Source: Nonomuraea spiralis (GTDB taxonomy: Bacteria > Actinomycetota > Actinomycetes > Streptosporangiales > Streptosporangiaceae). From it: a stretch of DNA of 64,000 bases. Both the position numbers and the translations under genes were made by a program. Shown here one piece after another: positions 17,283 to 26,310 of the stretch (its first letter is position 1; every line of letters starts with the position of its first letter). Location: the NCBI RefSeq assembly GCF_014648435.1, contig NZ_BMRC01000004.1, positions 186,001 to 250,000 on the forward strand, written 5' to 3'. A model generated the notes under the pieces. That model ran no database searches and was not told the DNA's origin. It saw only the letters and a list, made by a program, of their open reading frames with translations.

Positions 17283-18953
17283 TCATTCGGCAAGCGATCG
17301 GTATAGAGCTTGATAAGTCTCGGCAACGCGGCTCCAGGTCCGCTTCGCCGCCACTTCCGCACGTCCGGCCTCGCCCATCTCCGCCCTCCTGGCCGGGTCC
17401 TCGCGCAGCCCGGCGATCGCCTTGGCCAGCTCGGCCGGGTCGCCGGGCGGCACCAGCAGACCGGCCCCGTCGGAGCCGACGAGTTCGGACAGCGCGGGCA
17501 GGTCGCTGAGCACGACCGGCTTGCCGAGCGCCATCGCCTCGACGGGCTTCAACGGCGTGACGAGCCGGCAGACCCGGAGGTCCTCGCGCGGGCAGGCGAA
17601 GATGTCGATCGCGTCCTGGGCCTGGAGCGCCTCGTCGGGGCCGACCCGTCCGGGCAGCACGGCGTCGCGCAGGCCCAGCTCCTCGACCAGCGCGAGCAGG
17701 TTCTCCCGCTCGGCGCCGTCGCCCACGATGAGCACCCGGACCGGCGTGCCGTCGTCGCGCAGCAGCGCCGCCGCGCGCAGCAGGGTCGCGAAACCCTCGT
17801 ACGCCACGATGCTGGACACGGATCCGACCACGATCTCGCCGGGGGCGATGTCGTACGCGCCACGGAACGAGGCGCCGTCGTATTGGGCCGACAGCAGGGT
17901 GTCGTCCACGGCGTTGGGGGCCAGGTGGATGCGTTCCCTGGGCACGCCCCGCTCGACGATCTCCGTGGCCATCGTCTCGGCCAGCGTGACCACGGCGTCG
18001 GCCTCGCGCATGAGGAACGCCTCGCGCTCACGCTGGAGCACGTGCCGCTGGCTGCCGACCCGGATCGGGTCGCGGGAGGCCCACGTCTCCTCCAGGAAGC
18101 CGCGTACCTCGTAGACGAAGGGGGTGCCCGTCCTGTCGCGGACGGCGTGGGCGACCGAGCCGTTGCGGTGGTCGGTGGCGGCGTGCAGGACCTGCGGCCG
18201 CAGCTTCTCGACCAGCCTGGTGACGCCCTCGGCGCCCTTGACCATGCGGCCGCGCATCTCGAACGGCACCTCGCCGTGCCCGTCGGGCAGCAGGCGGTAG
18301 TACGGGATGCCGTCGATCTCCTCGTGCGGAGGCGCGTCGGCGTGGCCCTGGAGCATCGGCCAGCCCCAGCTCGTCACCACGTGCGGGTCGAGCCCGGCCG
18401 CCTTCTGGGAGGAGACGATCCGATGCGTGCGCACGGTGTAACCGGCCTGCGTGTACGGCAGCGCGTTGGTGACCAGGTGCAGCACGCGGCCCGCGACGCG
18501 CTCGCCGATGGCGATCTTCGGCGCGGGCGGGATCGGGTCGGGGCTGATGGCGGCCAGCTCACCGCGGTAGTAGGCGGCCCTGCGCTTGACGAAGGGGTAC
18601 TTCGTGTGGGCTTCGAGCACGTCGGCGGCCTGCGAGACCCGGCCGGCGTCCCAGTGTTCCTTCGCCTCGTTCCACGGCGCCTTGATCATGCGCATGCCGA
18701 GCTTGCGGACCATGCGCCGGGCGCCACGGGCGGCGGGCCAGGCCACGCTGCCGACGAACGGGCGGAGCTTGGGCGGGAGCGCGTCGGCGGCTGCCTGCGC
18801 CACGCGGACGGGGTCGGACTTGACCTTCGTCACGACGACGCGGGAAACGATGACGGGGTGCTGGACGAAGCCTTTGAGAAGTCCCCCCACGCCGGCCCGG
18901 GCGGACTTCGCGGAAACCTTGGAGGAGTCTTGACGACTGGCGTCGGATGCCAC
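17283..18953 (-). CDS. Glycosyltransferase, GT4-type, with long N-terminal extension
   Basis: About 556 residues. Residues ~1-150 are a basic helical extension not seen in minimal GT4 enzymes. The GT-B part follows: LHLVTNALPYTQAGYTVRTHRIV (donor-free N domain), VYEVRGFLEETWASRD, then the C domain SSIVAYEGFATLLRAAALL, VGDGAERENL, and the late LKPVEAMALGKPVVLSDLPALSELV with the E-x7-E pattern. It is inferred to build a surface polysaccharide. The start is uncertain (GTG 18953 chosen; the open frame goes on to 19088 across the divergent wecB start). Divergent from wecB, it likely shares the 18954-19009 promoter region. Confidence 0.78.
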   Translation of the reverse strand: MASDASRQDSSKVSAKSARAGVGGLLKGFVQHPVIVSRVVVTKVKSDPVRVAQAAADALPPKLRPFVGSVAWPAARGARRMVRKLGMRMIKAPWNEAKEHWDAGRVSQAADVLEAHTKYPFVKRRAAYYRGELAAISPDPIPPAPKIAIGERVAGRVLHLVTNALPYTQAGYTVRTHRIVSSQKAAGLDPHVVTSWGWPMLQGHADAPPHEEIDGIPYYRLLPDGHGEVPFEMRGRMVKGAEGVTRLVEKLRPQVLHAATDHRNGSVAHAVRDRTGTPFVYEVRGFLEETWASRDPIRVGSQRHVLQREREAFLMREADAVVTLAETMATEIVERGVPRERIHLAPNAVDDTLLSAQYDGASFRGAYDIAPGEIVVGSVSSIVAYEGFATLLRAAALLRDDGTPVRVLIVGDGAERENLLALVEELGLRDAVLPGRVGPDEALQAQDAIDIFACPREDLRVCRLVTPLKPVEAMALGKPVVLSDLPALSELVGSDGAGLLVPPGDPAELAKAIAGLREDPARRAEMGEAGRAEVAAKRTWSRVAETYQALYRSLAE

Positions 18954-19009
18954 GCTGGGACCGTACCATAGGCAGCGTTTTTTCCCTTCCGCTCTGAAAG
19001 GCGAGGTCA

Positions 19010-20140
19010 ATGAGGGAGAACCCCCTGGTCCTGCACGTTTTGGGTGCTCGTCCCAATTTCGTGAAAGCGGCTCCGGTGGTGCGTGCACTCGGTGAACTCG
19101 GCGTGCGGCAGGGCATCATCCACACCGGTCAGCACTACGACGCGCTGATGTCGGACGTCTTCTTCGCCGACCTCGGGCTGCCCGAGCCGGTGGCCAACCT
19201 GGCGGTGGGCTCCGGCACGCACGCCAGGCAGACCGCGGCCCTGCTCGTGGGCCTGGAGGACGTCTTCCTCGCCCAGGAGCCCGACCTGGTCGTGGTCTAC
19301 GGCGACGTGAACTCGACGCTGGCCGCGATCCTGGTCGCCGCCAAGCTCGGCATCCGTACGGCGCACGTCGAGGCCGGACTGCGCTCGTTCGACCGCGGGA
19401 TGCCCGAGGAGGTCAACCGGGTCGTCACCGACGCGCTGGCCGACCTGCTGTTCGTCACCTCGCCCGAGGCCCTGGCATACCTGGCGTCGGAGGGCGTGCC
19501 GCCGGCGAAGGTGCACCTGGTGGGCAACCCGATGATCGACAGCCTGTTCGCCGCGCTCCCGGCGCTGGACCCGGCGCCGGTGGTGGCGCGGCTGGGCCTG
19601 CCCTCCCGGTACGCCGTGGCGACCCTGCACCGCCCGGCCAACGTGGACACCGCCGAGGCCGCGAGGGAACTGGTCGAGGCCGTGCTGGAGGTGTCGCGGC
19701 GCACCCCGGTCGTGGTGCCGGTGCATCCGCGCGGCAAGGCGCGGCTGGCCGAGGCGGGCCTGGTCGACGGCGAGACGATCAAGGTGATCGAGCCGCTGGG
19801 CTATGTGGACTTCCTCTCACTCGTCCGGGGCGCGGCCCTGGTCGTCACCGACTCGGGCGGTGTGCAGGAGGAGACGACGATGCTGGGCGTCCCCTGCCTG
19901 ACGCTGCGGCCCAACACCGAGCGGCCGATCACGATCACGCACGGCACGAACCGCCTGGTCACGCCCGCGCTGCTGCCCGCCGCCGCGGAGAAGGCCCTCG
20001 CCGACGGCGCCGCGACGCCGGCCGGCGAGCTGCCGGTGATGTGGGACGGCAAGGCCGGGCCGCGCATCGCGACGGTGATCGCGGCGTGGCTGAAGGGCGA
20101 CAACCTGGCGCCTGCTTCCCAGGCCAAACGCCCCGAATAG
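19010..20140 (+). CDS. wecB: UDP-N-acetylglucosamine 2-epimerase (non-hydrolysing)
   Basis: A 376-residue WecB-type epimerase converting UDP-GlcNAc to UDP-ManNAc in the cytosol. Key segments: LGARPNFVKAAPVVRAL, TGQHYDALMSDVFFADL, VVVYGDVNSTLAAILVAAKLGI, VEAGLRSFDRGMPEEVNR (catalytic Asp/Glu/His neighbourhood), VTDSGGVQEETTMLGVPCLTLRPNTERP. The ATG has a GAGG site eight bases upstream. With the dehydrogenase at 15902-17164 it gives the two steps from UDP-GlcNAc to UDP-ManNAcA, and three flanking glycosyltransferase genes could polymerise it. Confidence 0.93.
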   Translation: MRENPLVLHVLGARPNFVKAAPVVRALGELGVRQGIIHTGQHYDALMSDVFFADLGLPEPVANLAVGSGTHARQTAALLVGLEDVFLAQEPDLVVVYGDVNSTLAAILVAAKLGIRTAHVEAGLRSFDRGMPEEVNRVVTDALADLLFVTSPEALAYLASEGVPPAKVHLVGNPMIDSLFAALPALDPAPVVARLGLPSRYAVATLHRPANVDTAEAARELVEAVLEVSRRTPVVVPVHPRGKARLAEAGLVDGETIKVIEPLGYVDFLSLVRGAALVVTDSGGVQEETTMLGVPCLTLRPNTERPITITHGTNRLVTPALLPAAAEKALADGAATPAGELPVMWDGKAGPRIATVIAAWLKGDNLAPASQAKRPE

Positions 20141-20194
20141 CGGCTGAATCCGCCGTACTATGACATACCTCCGCTGAGCGATAGGCGTATCACC

Positions 20195-22231
20195 ATGGCC
20201 GAAAATCCCGAGCCCCCCGCATTCCAGCGACTGGGTCCCGTCAACTGGCTGCCCGAGGAGCGCAAGCTCGTCGAGCGGTACGAGGCCGAGGTCAAGGAAC
20301 TGCGGCGGCGGCTGGAGATCGCCGAGGCGAAGGCCGCGTACGCGGGCTGGAAGCTGGAGGCGACGCAGGCCAAGCGTACGTTCAAGCTCGGCGAGGCCCT
20401 GGGCTCGAAGAGCCCGGGGAAGATCGTCGAGGCGGTCAGGTCGAAGGACAAGGCGCCCAAGCCGCCCATGCCGGTCGCCGAGGCCGCCGAGGTCGCCAAC
20501 CACCGGCCTCCGCTGGTCGAGGTGCCCACGGCGAAGTGGCCGCTCGGCCCGGTCAACCGCCCCGACCTCAAGGTCGCGGTGATCCTGGACGACTTCTCCA
20601 GGATGGCCTTCAGGTACGAGTGGGACCAGATCGAGTTCGGCCTCAAGGACTGGCCGGAGATCTTCGCCGAGAAGCGCCCCGACCTGCTGTTCTGCGAGTC
20701 GGCCTGGCACGGCAACCAGGGCCGCTGGCGCTACCAGATGACCGGCACGAACGCCCCCAAGGACCCCCTGCGCGACCTGGTCGCCTGGTGCCGCGCGGAG
20801 GGCATCCCGACGGTCTTCTGGAACAAGGAGGACCCGCCGAACTTCGACTTCTTCATCGACACGGCCAAGCTGTTCGACTACGTATTCACCTGCGACGGCG
20901 ACATGGTGCCGAAATATCGCGAAGTATTGGGACACGACCGGGTCGATGTGCTGCAGTTCGCCGCCCAGCCGCGTGTGCACAACCCGATCCAGCAGAAGCA
21001 GGGCCGCCTGCACGACGTCGTGTTCGCCGGCATGTACTTCCGCGACAAGCACCCCGAGCGCCGCGAGCAGATGGAGACCGTGCTCGACCCGGTACGCGAG
21101 CTGGGCCTGCACATCTTCGCCCGCAACGGCGAGGTGGACGAGAAGTACGCCTGGCCGGAGAAGTACCGGCCGCACATCGTGGGCGAGCTGCCCTACGACC
21201 AGATGCTGGCCGCGTACCGGATGTACAAGGTCTTCCTCAACGTCAACTCGGTGCTCGACTCGCCGACCATGTGCGCCCGCCGCGTCTTCGAGTTGTCGGC
21301 GTGCGCGACCCCGGTGGTGACGGGGTGGTCGCGGGCGATCGAGGAGACGTTCGGCGAGCTGATCCCGATCGCGCGGGAGCCGATCGAGTCGTACAACCAG
21401 GTGCTGCACCTGATCAACAGCCCCGAGCTGCGGGCCAGGATGGGACACCTGGCCATGCGCGAGGTCTTCGACAAACACCTGTTCTCGCACCGGGTGGACC
21501 AGATCCTGCAGAACCTCGGCCAGGCCACCCAGCCCCGGTCACGGTCGATCTCGGTCGTGCTGCCGACCAACCGCGCCTCGCAGATCGAGCACGCGATCTC
21601 GTCGGTGGCCCGGCAGCTTCACCGGCCGCTCCAGCTGATCATGGTCCTGCACGGGCTGGACATCGACCCGGTGGTCGTCGCCGACAAGGCCCGCATGGCC
21701 GGCATCACGGACGTCGTCGTCCTGCCCGCCGCCCCGGAGCTCTCGCTCGGCGCCTGCATGAACCTGGGCATCGCGGCCGCCGAGGGCGACCTGATCGCCA
21801 AGATGGACGACGACAACCTCTACGGCGAGCACTATCTGTCGGACCTGGTGCGCGCGTTCGACTACTCCGACGCCGAACTGGTCGGCAAGGGGGCGCACTA
21901 CGCGTACTTCGAGGGGAGCAACACCACCATGCTCCGCCTGCCCGGCCTGGAGCACCGGTACTCCTTCCTCGTCCAGGGCGGCACGTTCCTCGGCAAGGCG
22001 GACATGTTCCGCTCGTACGGCTTCGCCGACATCACGCGGGGAGAGGACACGCACCTCGTACGCCGGCTGAAGGAGGATTCCGTCAAGATCTACTCGGCGG
22101 ACCGCTTCAACTTCGTCTACTGGCGCAGCGCCGACGCCTCCATGCACACCTGGCAGGCCGACCACATCAAGCTGACCCGCAACGCCCAGTTCTCCTTCGT
22201 CGGCCGCCCGGACGCGCACGTCCTCATCTGA
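20195..22231 (+). CDS. Two-domain glycosyltransferase (CgeB-like GT-B fused to GT2)
   Basis: A 678-residue fusion. An N-terminal coiled-coil stretch (residues ~25-85, EERKLVERYEAEVKELRRRLEIAEAK) precedes a CgeB/DUF3880-like GT-B domain (~125-445: VILDDFSRMAFRYEWDQ, VFWNKEDPPNFDFF, DYVFTCDGDMVPKY, FLNVNSVLDSPTMCARRVFELSACATPVV). The last ~230 residues are a GT2-type GT-A fold: SVVLPTNRASQIEHAISS, the DXD-like AKMDDDNLYGEHYL, and GGTFLGKADMFRSYGF with EDTHLVRRL. It could add two different sugars. It follows wecB by 54 bases in the same direction, with a weak ribosome site (AGGCG). Confidence 0.83.
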   Translation: MAENPEPPAFQRLGPVNWLPEERKLVERYEAEVKELRRRLEIAEAKAAYAGWKLEATQAKRTFKLGEALGSKSPGKIVEAVRSKDKAPKPPMPVAEAAEVANHRPPLVEVPTAKWPLGPVNRPDLKVAVILDDFSRMAFRYEWDQIEFGLKDWPEIFAEKRPDLLFCESAWHGNQGRWRYQMTGTNAPKDPLRDLVAWCRAEGIPTVFWNKEDPPNFDFFIDTAKLFDYVFTCDGDMVPKYREVLGHDRVDVLQFAAQPRVHNPIQQKQGRLHDVVFAGMYFRDKHPERREQMETVLDPVRELGLHIFARNGEVDEKYAWPEKYRPHIVGELPYDQMLAAYRMYKVFLNVNSVLDSPTMCARRVFELSACATPVVTGWSRAIEETFGELIPIAREPIESYNQVLHLINSPELRARMGHLAMREVFDKHLFSHRVDQILQNLGQATQPRSRSISVVLPTNRASQIEHAISSVARQLHRPLQLIMVLHGLDIDPVVVADKARMAGITDVVVLPAAPELSLGACMNLGIAAAEGDLIAKMDDDNLYGEHYLSDLVRAFDYSDAELVGKGAHYAYFEGSNTTMLRLPGLEHRYSFLVQGGTFLGKADMFRSYGFADITRGEDTHLVRRLKEDSVKIYSADRFNFVYWRSADASMHTWQADHIKLTRNAQFSFVGRPDAHVLI

Positions 22232-22249
22232 GAAGACCCCGGGCCCGCC

Positions 22250-22933
22250 TCAGCGGGTGACCCTGGCCAGGTTCTGGTCGGCGAGGCGGGCGAGCTCGAA
22301 CATGCCGGCCGGCTTCACCTTCTCGCCGACCACGAGCATGCTCATGATCAGGTGTTCGCGCCGCATGATCACCGTGCCGATCTGCGCGTGCTTGTCGCCG
22401 CCGGAGGCCGTCGTCAGGTACGCCCGCGACTCCTGCCCCTTGGTCGGCATGGTCAGCGTCTGGGTGCGGTAGGTCACCTCGGAGCCGCCGACGGTCGCCT
22501 TGTACAGGGAGCACTGCGGCGGCAGCGGCGCGGGCAGGGACGCCGACGGCATCGACATGACGGCCTGCGTGATCGAACCGCGGGCGGCCGAGAAGGCGAT
22601 CACGGCGGCGGGCGCCCGGGCGACCTCCGGCTCGGTGGCGTCGAGCTGGGCGGCCCCGGCGCACTCCGGACGTTCCAGCTTGGCCTGGTGCATGGCCTCC
22701 AGCCCTTGCTGGGTGGACTTGAGCGAGCCGTACGCCCCCAGCTCCGGCCCGTACGCGATGCGCATGCCCTTGGGCACGGGCAGCAGGGCGGCACGCAACC
22801 TGGCCGACTCCGCGGACGAGGCGGACGCGGCGGGCTGCGTGGCCGATCCGGCGGCCTGGTCCGCGGACTCGCCGGAGGAACATCCGGCCAAGACCATCAT
22901 GCTCAGACATGCCCCCGAAATTGCCTTAAGCAC
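22250..22933 (-). CDS. Putative secreted lipoprotein
   Basis: A 227-residue protein starting MLKAISGACLSMMVLAGC: a short signal peptide with a perfect lipobox LAGC, so the mature protein is lipidated on Cys18 and exposed outside the membrane. A Ser/Ala/Gln-rich linker (GESADQAAGSATQPAASASS) follows. The domain from residue ~45 has two Cys (PECAG, PPQCSLYKA) that may form a disulfide and is not recognised with certainty; it loosely resembles sensor-type lipoproteins (PknH/LpqN-like). GTG 22933 is preceded by GGGGAG. An imperfect promoter palindrome (CTAGCG...CGCTAG, 22950-22974) lies just upstream. Confidence 0.72.
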   Translation of the reverse strand: MLKAISGACLSMMVLAGCSSGESADQAAGSATQPAASASSAESARLRAALLPVPKGMRIAYGPELGAYGSLKSTQQGLEAMHQAKLERPECAGAAQLDATEPEVARAPAAVIAFSAARGSITQAVMSMPSASLPAPLPPQCSLYKATVGGSEVTYRTQTLTMPTKGQESRAYLTTASGGDKHAQIGTVIMRREHLIMSMLVVGEKVKPAGMFELARLADQNLARVTR

Positions 22934-22949
22934 GAATTCTCCCCTTGTT

Positions 22950-22974
22950 CTAGCGGCATTTTTGAAAACGCTAG
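22950..22974. promoter_or_regulatory. Inverted repeat upstream of the lipoprotein gene
   Basis: CTAGCG at 22950-22955 and CGCTAG at 22969-22974 are separated by 13 A/T-rich bases, ending 17 bases before the lipoprotein start on the minus strand. Operator or promoter-proximal site is possible; nothing further supports it. Confidence 0.3.
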
Positions 22975-23007
22975 AGGACGCGGGAAGTAAGGAGCCGAGT
23001 AACGTCG

Positions 23008-24474
23008 CTATTCGCGGGATTGAGCTGATTCGCGGATAATTTCGGGTTCGGCGCCGTTCGGAGATCCGCCGTTCGGAGATCCGCCGTTGAGCAGCGCCCT
23101 GGCCAGGCCGAGTCCGGTGCCGCCGAGCGTGAGCGCCTTGGCCAGCAACTCCTCCACGCCCTGGGCGCCGTTCAGCACGACCATGTGGTCCACGTTCCCG
23201 AACGCCTTCGCGCCCGCCTCGACGACCTCCGGCCAGCGTTCGGCGAGCTGCTGGGCGATGACCGCCTCCTGGTTCTCCTTCAGCGCCTCGGCCCGCGCCC
23301 TGATCGCGTCGGCCTCGGCCAGGCCGAGTGCCCTGGCCGCGTGCGCCTGGGCCAGGCCGCGTGCCTCGGCGGCCTGGGCCTCCGCCTCACCGGTGATCTT
23401 GGTGGCCGCGCCGGCCGCCTCGCCGCGCAACCGTACGGCCTCGGCCTCGGCGGCGGCGGCCAGCTTGACCTGGCCGGCCTGCGCCCCCGCGCGCAGCTCG
23501 GTCTCCTGGGCCTCGGCCTGCGCCTGGGCGATGCGCGCGTCCCGGTCGGCCTGCGCGAGCGTGACCGTCTCGTACGCCCTGGCGTCGGCGGGCTTGCGCA
23601 CCTGCGACTGGAGCCGCTGCTCGGCGAGCTGGGCCTCCAGCTCGGCGGCCCTGGTCTCCTGGACGACGACCTCCTGCCGGGCGCTCGCCTCCGACAGCGG
23701 CCCCGCCTGGCGGGCCGTGGCCTGCGCCTGGTCGATCTCGGCCTGGTAGGCGGCCTGCTTGATGCGCGCGTCGCGCTCGGCGGCGGCCTTGTTGGCGAAG
23801 GCGATCTGCTCGGCCTCGGTGGCCTCCTGGTCACGCTGGGCCTGGGCGATGCGGGCGGTGGCCGCGACCCGGGCGGCGTGCGGCTTGCCGAGGTTGGCGA
23901 TGTAGCCGGTCTCGTCGTCGATCTCCTGGATCTGCAGCGAGTCGACGATCAGCCCGAGCTTGCTCATCTCGTCGGCGGCCGAGGCCCTGGTCTCGCTGGT
24001 CAGGCGCTCGCGGTTGAGTATGAGGTCCTCGATGGTGAGGTTGCCGATGATCGAGCGCAGGTGCCCGGTGAACAGCTCGTGGATCGCGCTGGTCATGAAG
24101 TCCTGCTGGTCGAGGAAGCGGCGGGCGGCGTTGGCGATCGAGGACAGGTCGTCGCCGACCTTGTAGATGACGACGCCGCGGATGTGGACGGGGATGCCCT
24201 GCTGGGTGACGCAGGAGACCTGGAGGTTGGCGGCCCTGGTGTCCAGGCGCAGCCGTCTGGCGGCCTGGAAGCCGGGCAGCACCGCCGTGCCCTTCCCTGT
24301 GATGATCTTGAAGCCGAGGCTGTCGACGCCCTCGCCGCGCCGGCGCGCCCCGAGGCCGGAGATGATCAGCGCCTCGTTGGGCTCGGCGACCCGCCAGACG
24401 GCTTTGAACAGCAGGATCACGGCTATGACCGCGATGATCGCGGCTCCGGCGACGATGTAGACCTCGGGGGACAT
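23008..24474 (-). CDS. Flotillin-like SPFH/Band 7 protein
   Basis: A 488-residue flotillin homologue. An N-terminal membrane segment (VAGAAIIAVIAVILLF) is followed by the SPFH domain (residues ~30-215: PNEALIISGLG, VDSLGFKIITGKGTAVLP, VTQQGIPVHIRGVVIYKVG) and a long Ala/Glu/Gln-rich helical coiled-coil (~215-410) typical of flotillins, ending in a short globular region. It would organise membrane microdomains. The C-terminus holds a tandem NGGSPNGGSPNG, caused by a 15-base direct repeat at 23053-23083. It lies 10 bases after an NfeD-like gene, the standard partnership. Confidence 0.9.
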   Translation of the reverse strand: MSPEVYIVAGAAIIAVIAVILLFKAVWRVAEPNEALIISGLGARRRGEGVDSLGFKIITGKGTAVLPGFQAARRLRLDTRAANLQVSCVTQQGIPVHIRGVVIYKVGDDLSSIANAARRFLDQQDFMTSAIHELFTGHLRSIIGNLTIEDLILNRERLTSETRASAADEMSKLGLIVDSLQIQEIDDETGYIANLGKPHAARVAATARIAQAQRDQEATEAEQIAFANKAAAERDARIKQAAYQAEIDQAQATARQAGPLSEASARQEVVVQETRAAELEAQLAEQRLQSQVRKPADARAYETVTLAQADRDARIAQAQAEAQETELRAGAQAGQVKLAAAAEAEAVRLRGEAAGAATKITGEAEAQAAEARGLAQAHAARALGLAEADAIRARAEALKENQEAVIAQQLAERWPEVVEAGAKAFGNVDHMVVLNGAQGVEELLAKALTLGGTGLGLARALLNGGSPNGGSPNGAEPEIIRESAQSRE

Positions 24475-24484
24475 CCGGCCCTCC

Positions 24485-24709
24485 CTAGATGAGTGCTCTG
24501 GCCACGTAGACCGTGCGCGGGGGGAAGTACTCCACCACGACGACGATGGTTCCGAGGCCGAACTCCTCGTCGGGCACGCTGGGGTGGGCGTAGAACGCCT
24601 CCACCCCGCCCCTGACCGGGACCATGACCTCGCCGACGAGCCCAGGGCCGATCTTTCCCGTGACCCTGCCCTGCTTGCCGACCACCGCGCTCCCCCCGCT
24701 CGCTTCCAT
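24485..24709 (-). CDS. Short NfeD-like OB-fold protein
   Basis: A 74-residue protein just upstream of the flotillin gene (10-base gap). It reads GKQGRVTGKIGPGLVGEVMVPVRGGVEAFYAH...GTIVVVVEYFPPRTVYVARAL, the soluble NfeD C-terminal OB-fold (OB/NfeD-SPFH pairs). It lacks the membrane helices and the ClpP-like domain of full NfeD proteins and so is a minimal form that may work with the flotillin. ATG 24709 is chosen for its GGAG site 11 bases upstream; the open frame runs to 24751. Divergent from the flavoprotein gene. Confidence 0.7.
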   Translation of the reverse strand: MEASGGSAVVGKQGRVTGKIGPGLVGEVMVPVRGGVEAFYAHPSVPDEEFGLGTIVVVVEYFPPRTVYVARALI

Positions 24710-24819
24710 TCCGGACGCTACTCCAAACGGGCATTCGCGGTAATAGGCCACGCAAAATGTTTCTCGAACCGCTGCGCGCCCCTGTGGGGCTTTTGGCCGA
24801 TGTGCCGATGATCGCCCTC

Positions 24820-26310
24820 ATGAGCAGGAATCCACGCGACCTCGGGTTGGATGTGCCCATTTCCCGCCGTGACTTGTTCGACGGGATTGCGGTGAGTGCT
24901 CTGGGCTGCTCGGCGGTGAAAGCCGTTGTCAACCCGGCGGAACCGGCCGGAGGGCTGCGCGGGGACACCCCTCAGGCCGTCGCCGTGCCGCACGCGCTGC
25001 GCGACGGCCGTTTCTGGCGGCACGCGGGCCGCCCCGAGCCCACCGGCGAGACGTACGACCTCGTGGTGGTCGGCGGCGGGCGCAGCGGGCTCAGCGCGGC
25101 GGAGGAGTGGCTGCTCGTGGACCCGGGGGCGCGGGTGCTCGTCCTGGACAACCACGACCCCGGCGACCACGGCGGGCCGGCCGGGTTCGGCACGGGCCCG
25201 CCCGTACGCGTGATGTGCGACAAGGAGAGCTTCGGCGCCGACACCCTGCTCCCGGTCGGCCGGTGGGACGACCTGCCGCTCGCCGCGCGGGCCGTCGGCG
25301 ACCTGCGCAGGCTGCGCGACGACCCGCCCGACTGGTTCCCCGGGTTGTCGCAGGAGGACAAGCAGGAACGCCTGGCCGAGCTGACCTACTCCGGGTTCCT
25401 GCTGGAGGTCTGCGGCGTGCACCCCGACGCGGAACGTTTCTGCCGGACCCTGCCGTGCGCCGAACGCGCCTACGACGGCCGGGCGCTCGGCGCGGTCGAC
25501 GCCTGGGCCGCCGGCTACCCGGGCTTCGGCGGTCTGGGGCTCGACGGCCGGGGTGTCGGCGGCCTGGGTGTCGGCAGGCTGTCGCGGTACGCCTCGCCCG
25601 CCGGGCCGCGGGCCGGGAGCCGCCGGGCCGCCGGACGTGCGCTGCTGCGGCCGTCCAGCCCGGTGGTGTCGGTACGGCACGCGGACACGTCCGTGGTGGT
25701 CGCCTACTTCGACGGGCATCTGGTCAGGACCGTCGCCGCCGAGTCGGTGATCATGGCGTGCTGGAGCTCGGTCGTCCCCCACCTGGTGCCCGATCTGCCC
25801 GAGCCGCAACGGCGGGCGTTGCGGCAGGCGGTCCGGCTGCCGGTGCTGGAGGCGAGCGTACGGCTGCGCGGCGGCCGGGCGCGCACCGGGCGCACCCGGT
25901 GGACGGGCGCCTTCTGGTGCCTGACCGAGCCCGCGCCCGAGGGGCTGCGCCTGCTGGCCACGCCGTGCCGGTCGGAGCTCGGGCCCGTGGCGGGCGCGGC
26001 GGCGGGCCGGGACGAGCTGATGGCGACGCCGTACGACCGGCTGGAGGACGGCGTACGCGACCAGGTGACCCGGCTGCTGGGCCCGCGTACGGGGATCGAG
26101 TCGATCACCGTCCACCGGTGGGGGCACGGGCGGCCGATGGCGTATTGCAGGCCCTGGCACCCCTTCTATCCCGACGGCCCCTTCCCCGCCGAGGTCGCGC
26201 GCAGGCGGTTCGGCCGGATCGCCATCGCCGGTTCGGACACCGAGCCGGCGGCCGGCGGCGAGGCGGCGGTGGTGGCCGCGCGCAGGGCGGTGCGGGAGCT
26301 GACCGCATGA
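24820..26310 (+). CDS. Spermidine dehydrogenase-like FAD-dependent oxidoreductase
   Basis: About 496 residues. It starts PRDLGLDVPISRRDLFDGIAV, matching the ISRRDFLNG leader of spermidine dehydrogenases; the paired Arg and following hydrophobic stretch could also be a Tat-like signal. An FAD-binding Rossmann site follows: YDLVVVGGGRSGLSAAEEW. A long middle region and the late GRIAIAGSDTEPAAGGEAAVV (FAD-binding second motif) complete the fold. It is shorter than the ~630 residues usual for SpdH, so the substrate is uncertain (polyamine or other amine). ATG 24820 is chosen (24757 is the upstream alternative). Its stop overlaps the prsW start (ATGA). Confidence 0.65.
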   Translation: MSRNPRDLGLDVPISRRDLFDGIAVSALGCSAVKAVVNPAEPAGGLRGDTPQAVAVPHALRDGRFWRHAGRPEPTGETYDLVVVGGGRSGLSAAEEWLLVDPGARVLVLDNHDPGDHGGPAGFGTGPPVRVMCDKESFGADTLLPVGRWDDLPLAARAVGDLRRLRDDPPDWFPGLSQEDKQERLAELTYSGFLLEVCGVHPDAERFCRTLPCAERAYDGRALGAVDAWAAGYPGFGGLGLDGRGVGGLGVGRLSRYASPAGPRAGSRRAAGRALLRPSSPVVSVRHADTSVVVAYFDGHLVRTVAAESVIMACWSSVVPHLVPDLPEPQRRALRQAVRLPVLEASVRLRGGRARTGRTRWTGAFWCLTEPAPEGLRLLATPCRSELGPVAGAAAGRDELMATPYDRLEDGVRDQVTRLLGPRTGIESITVHRWGHGRPMAYCRPWHPFYPDGPFPAEVARRRFGRIAIAGSDTEPAAGGEAAVVAARRAVRELTA

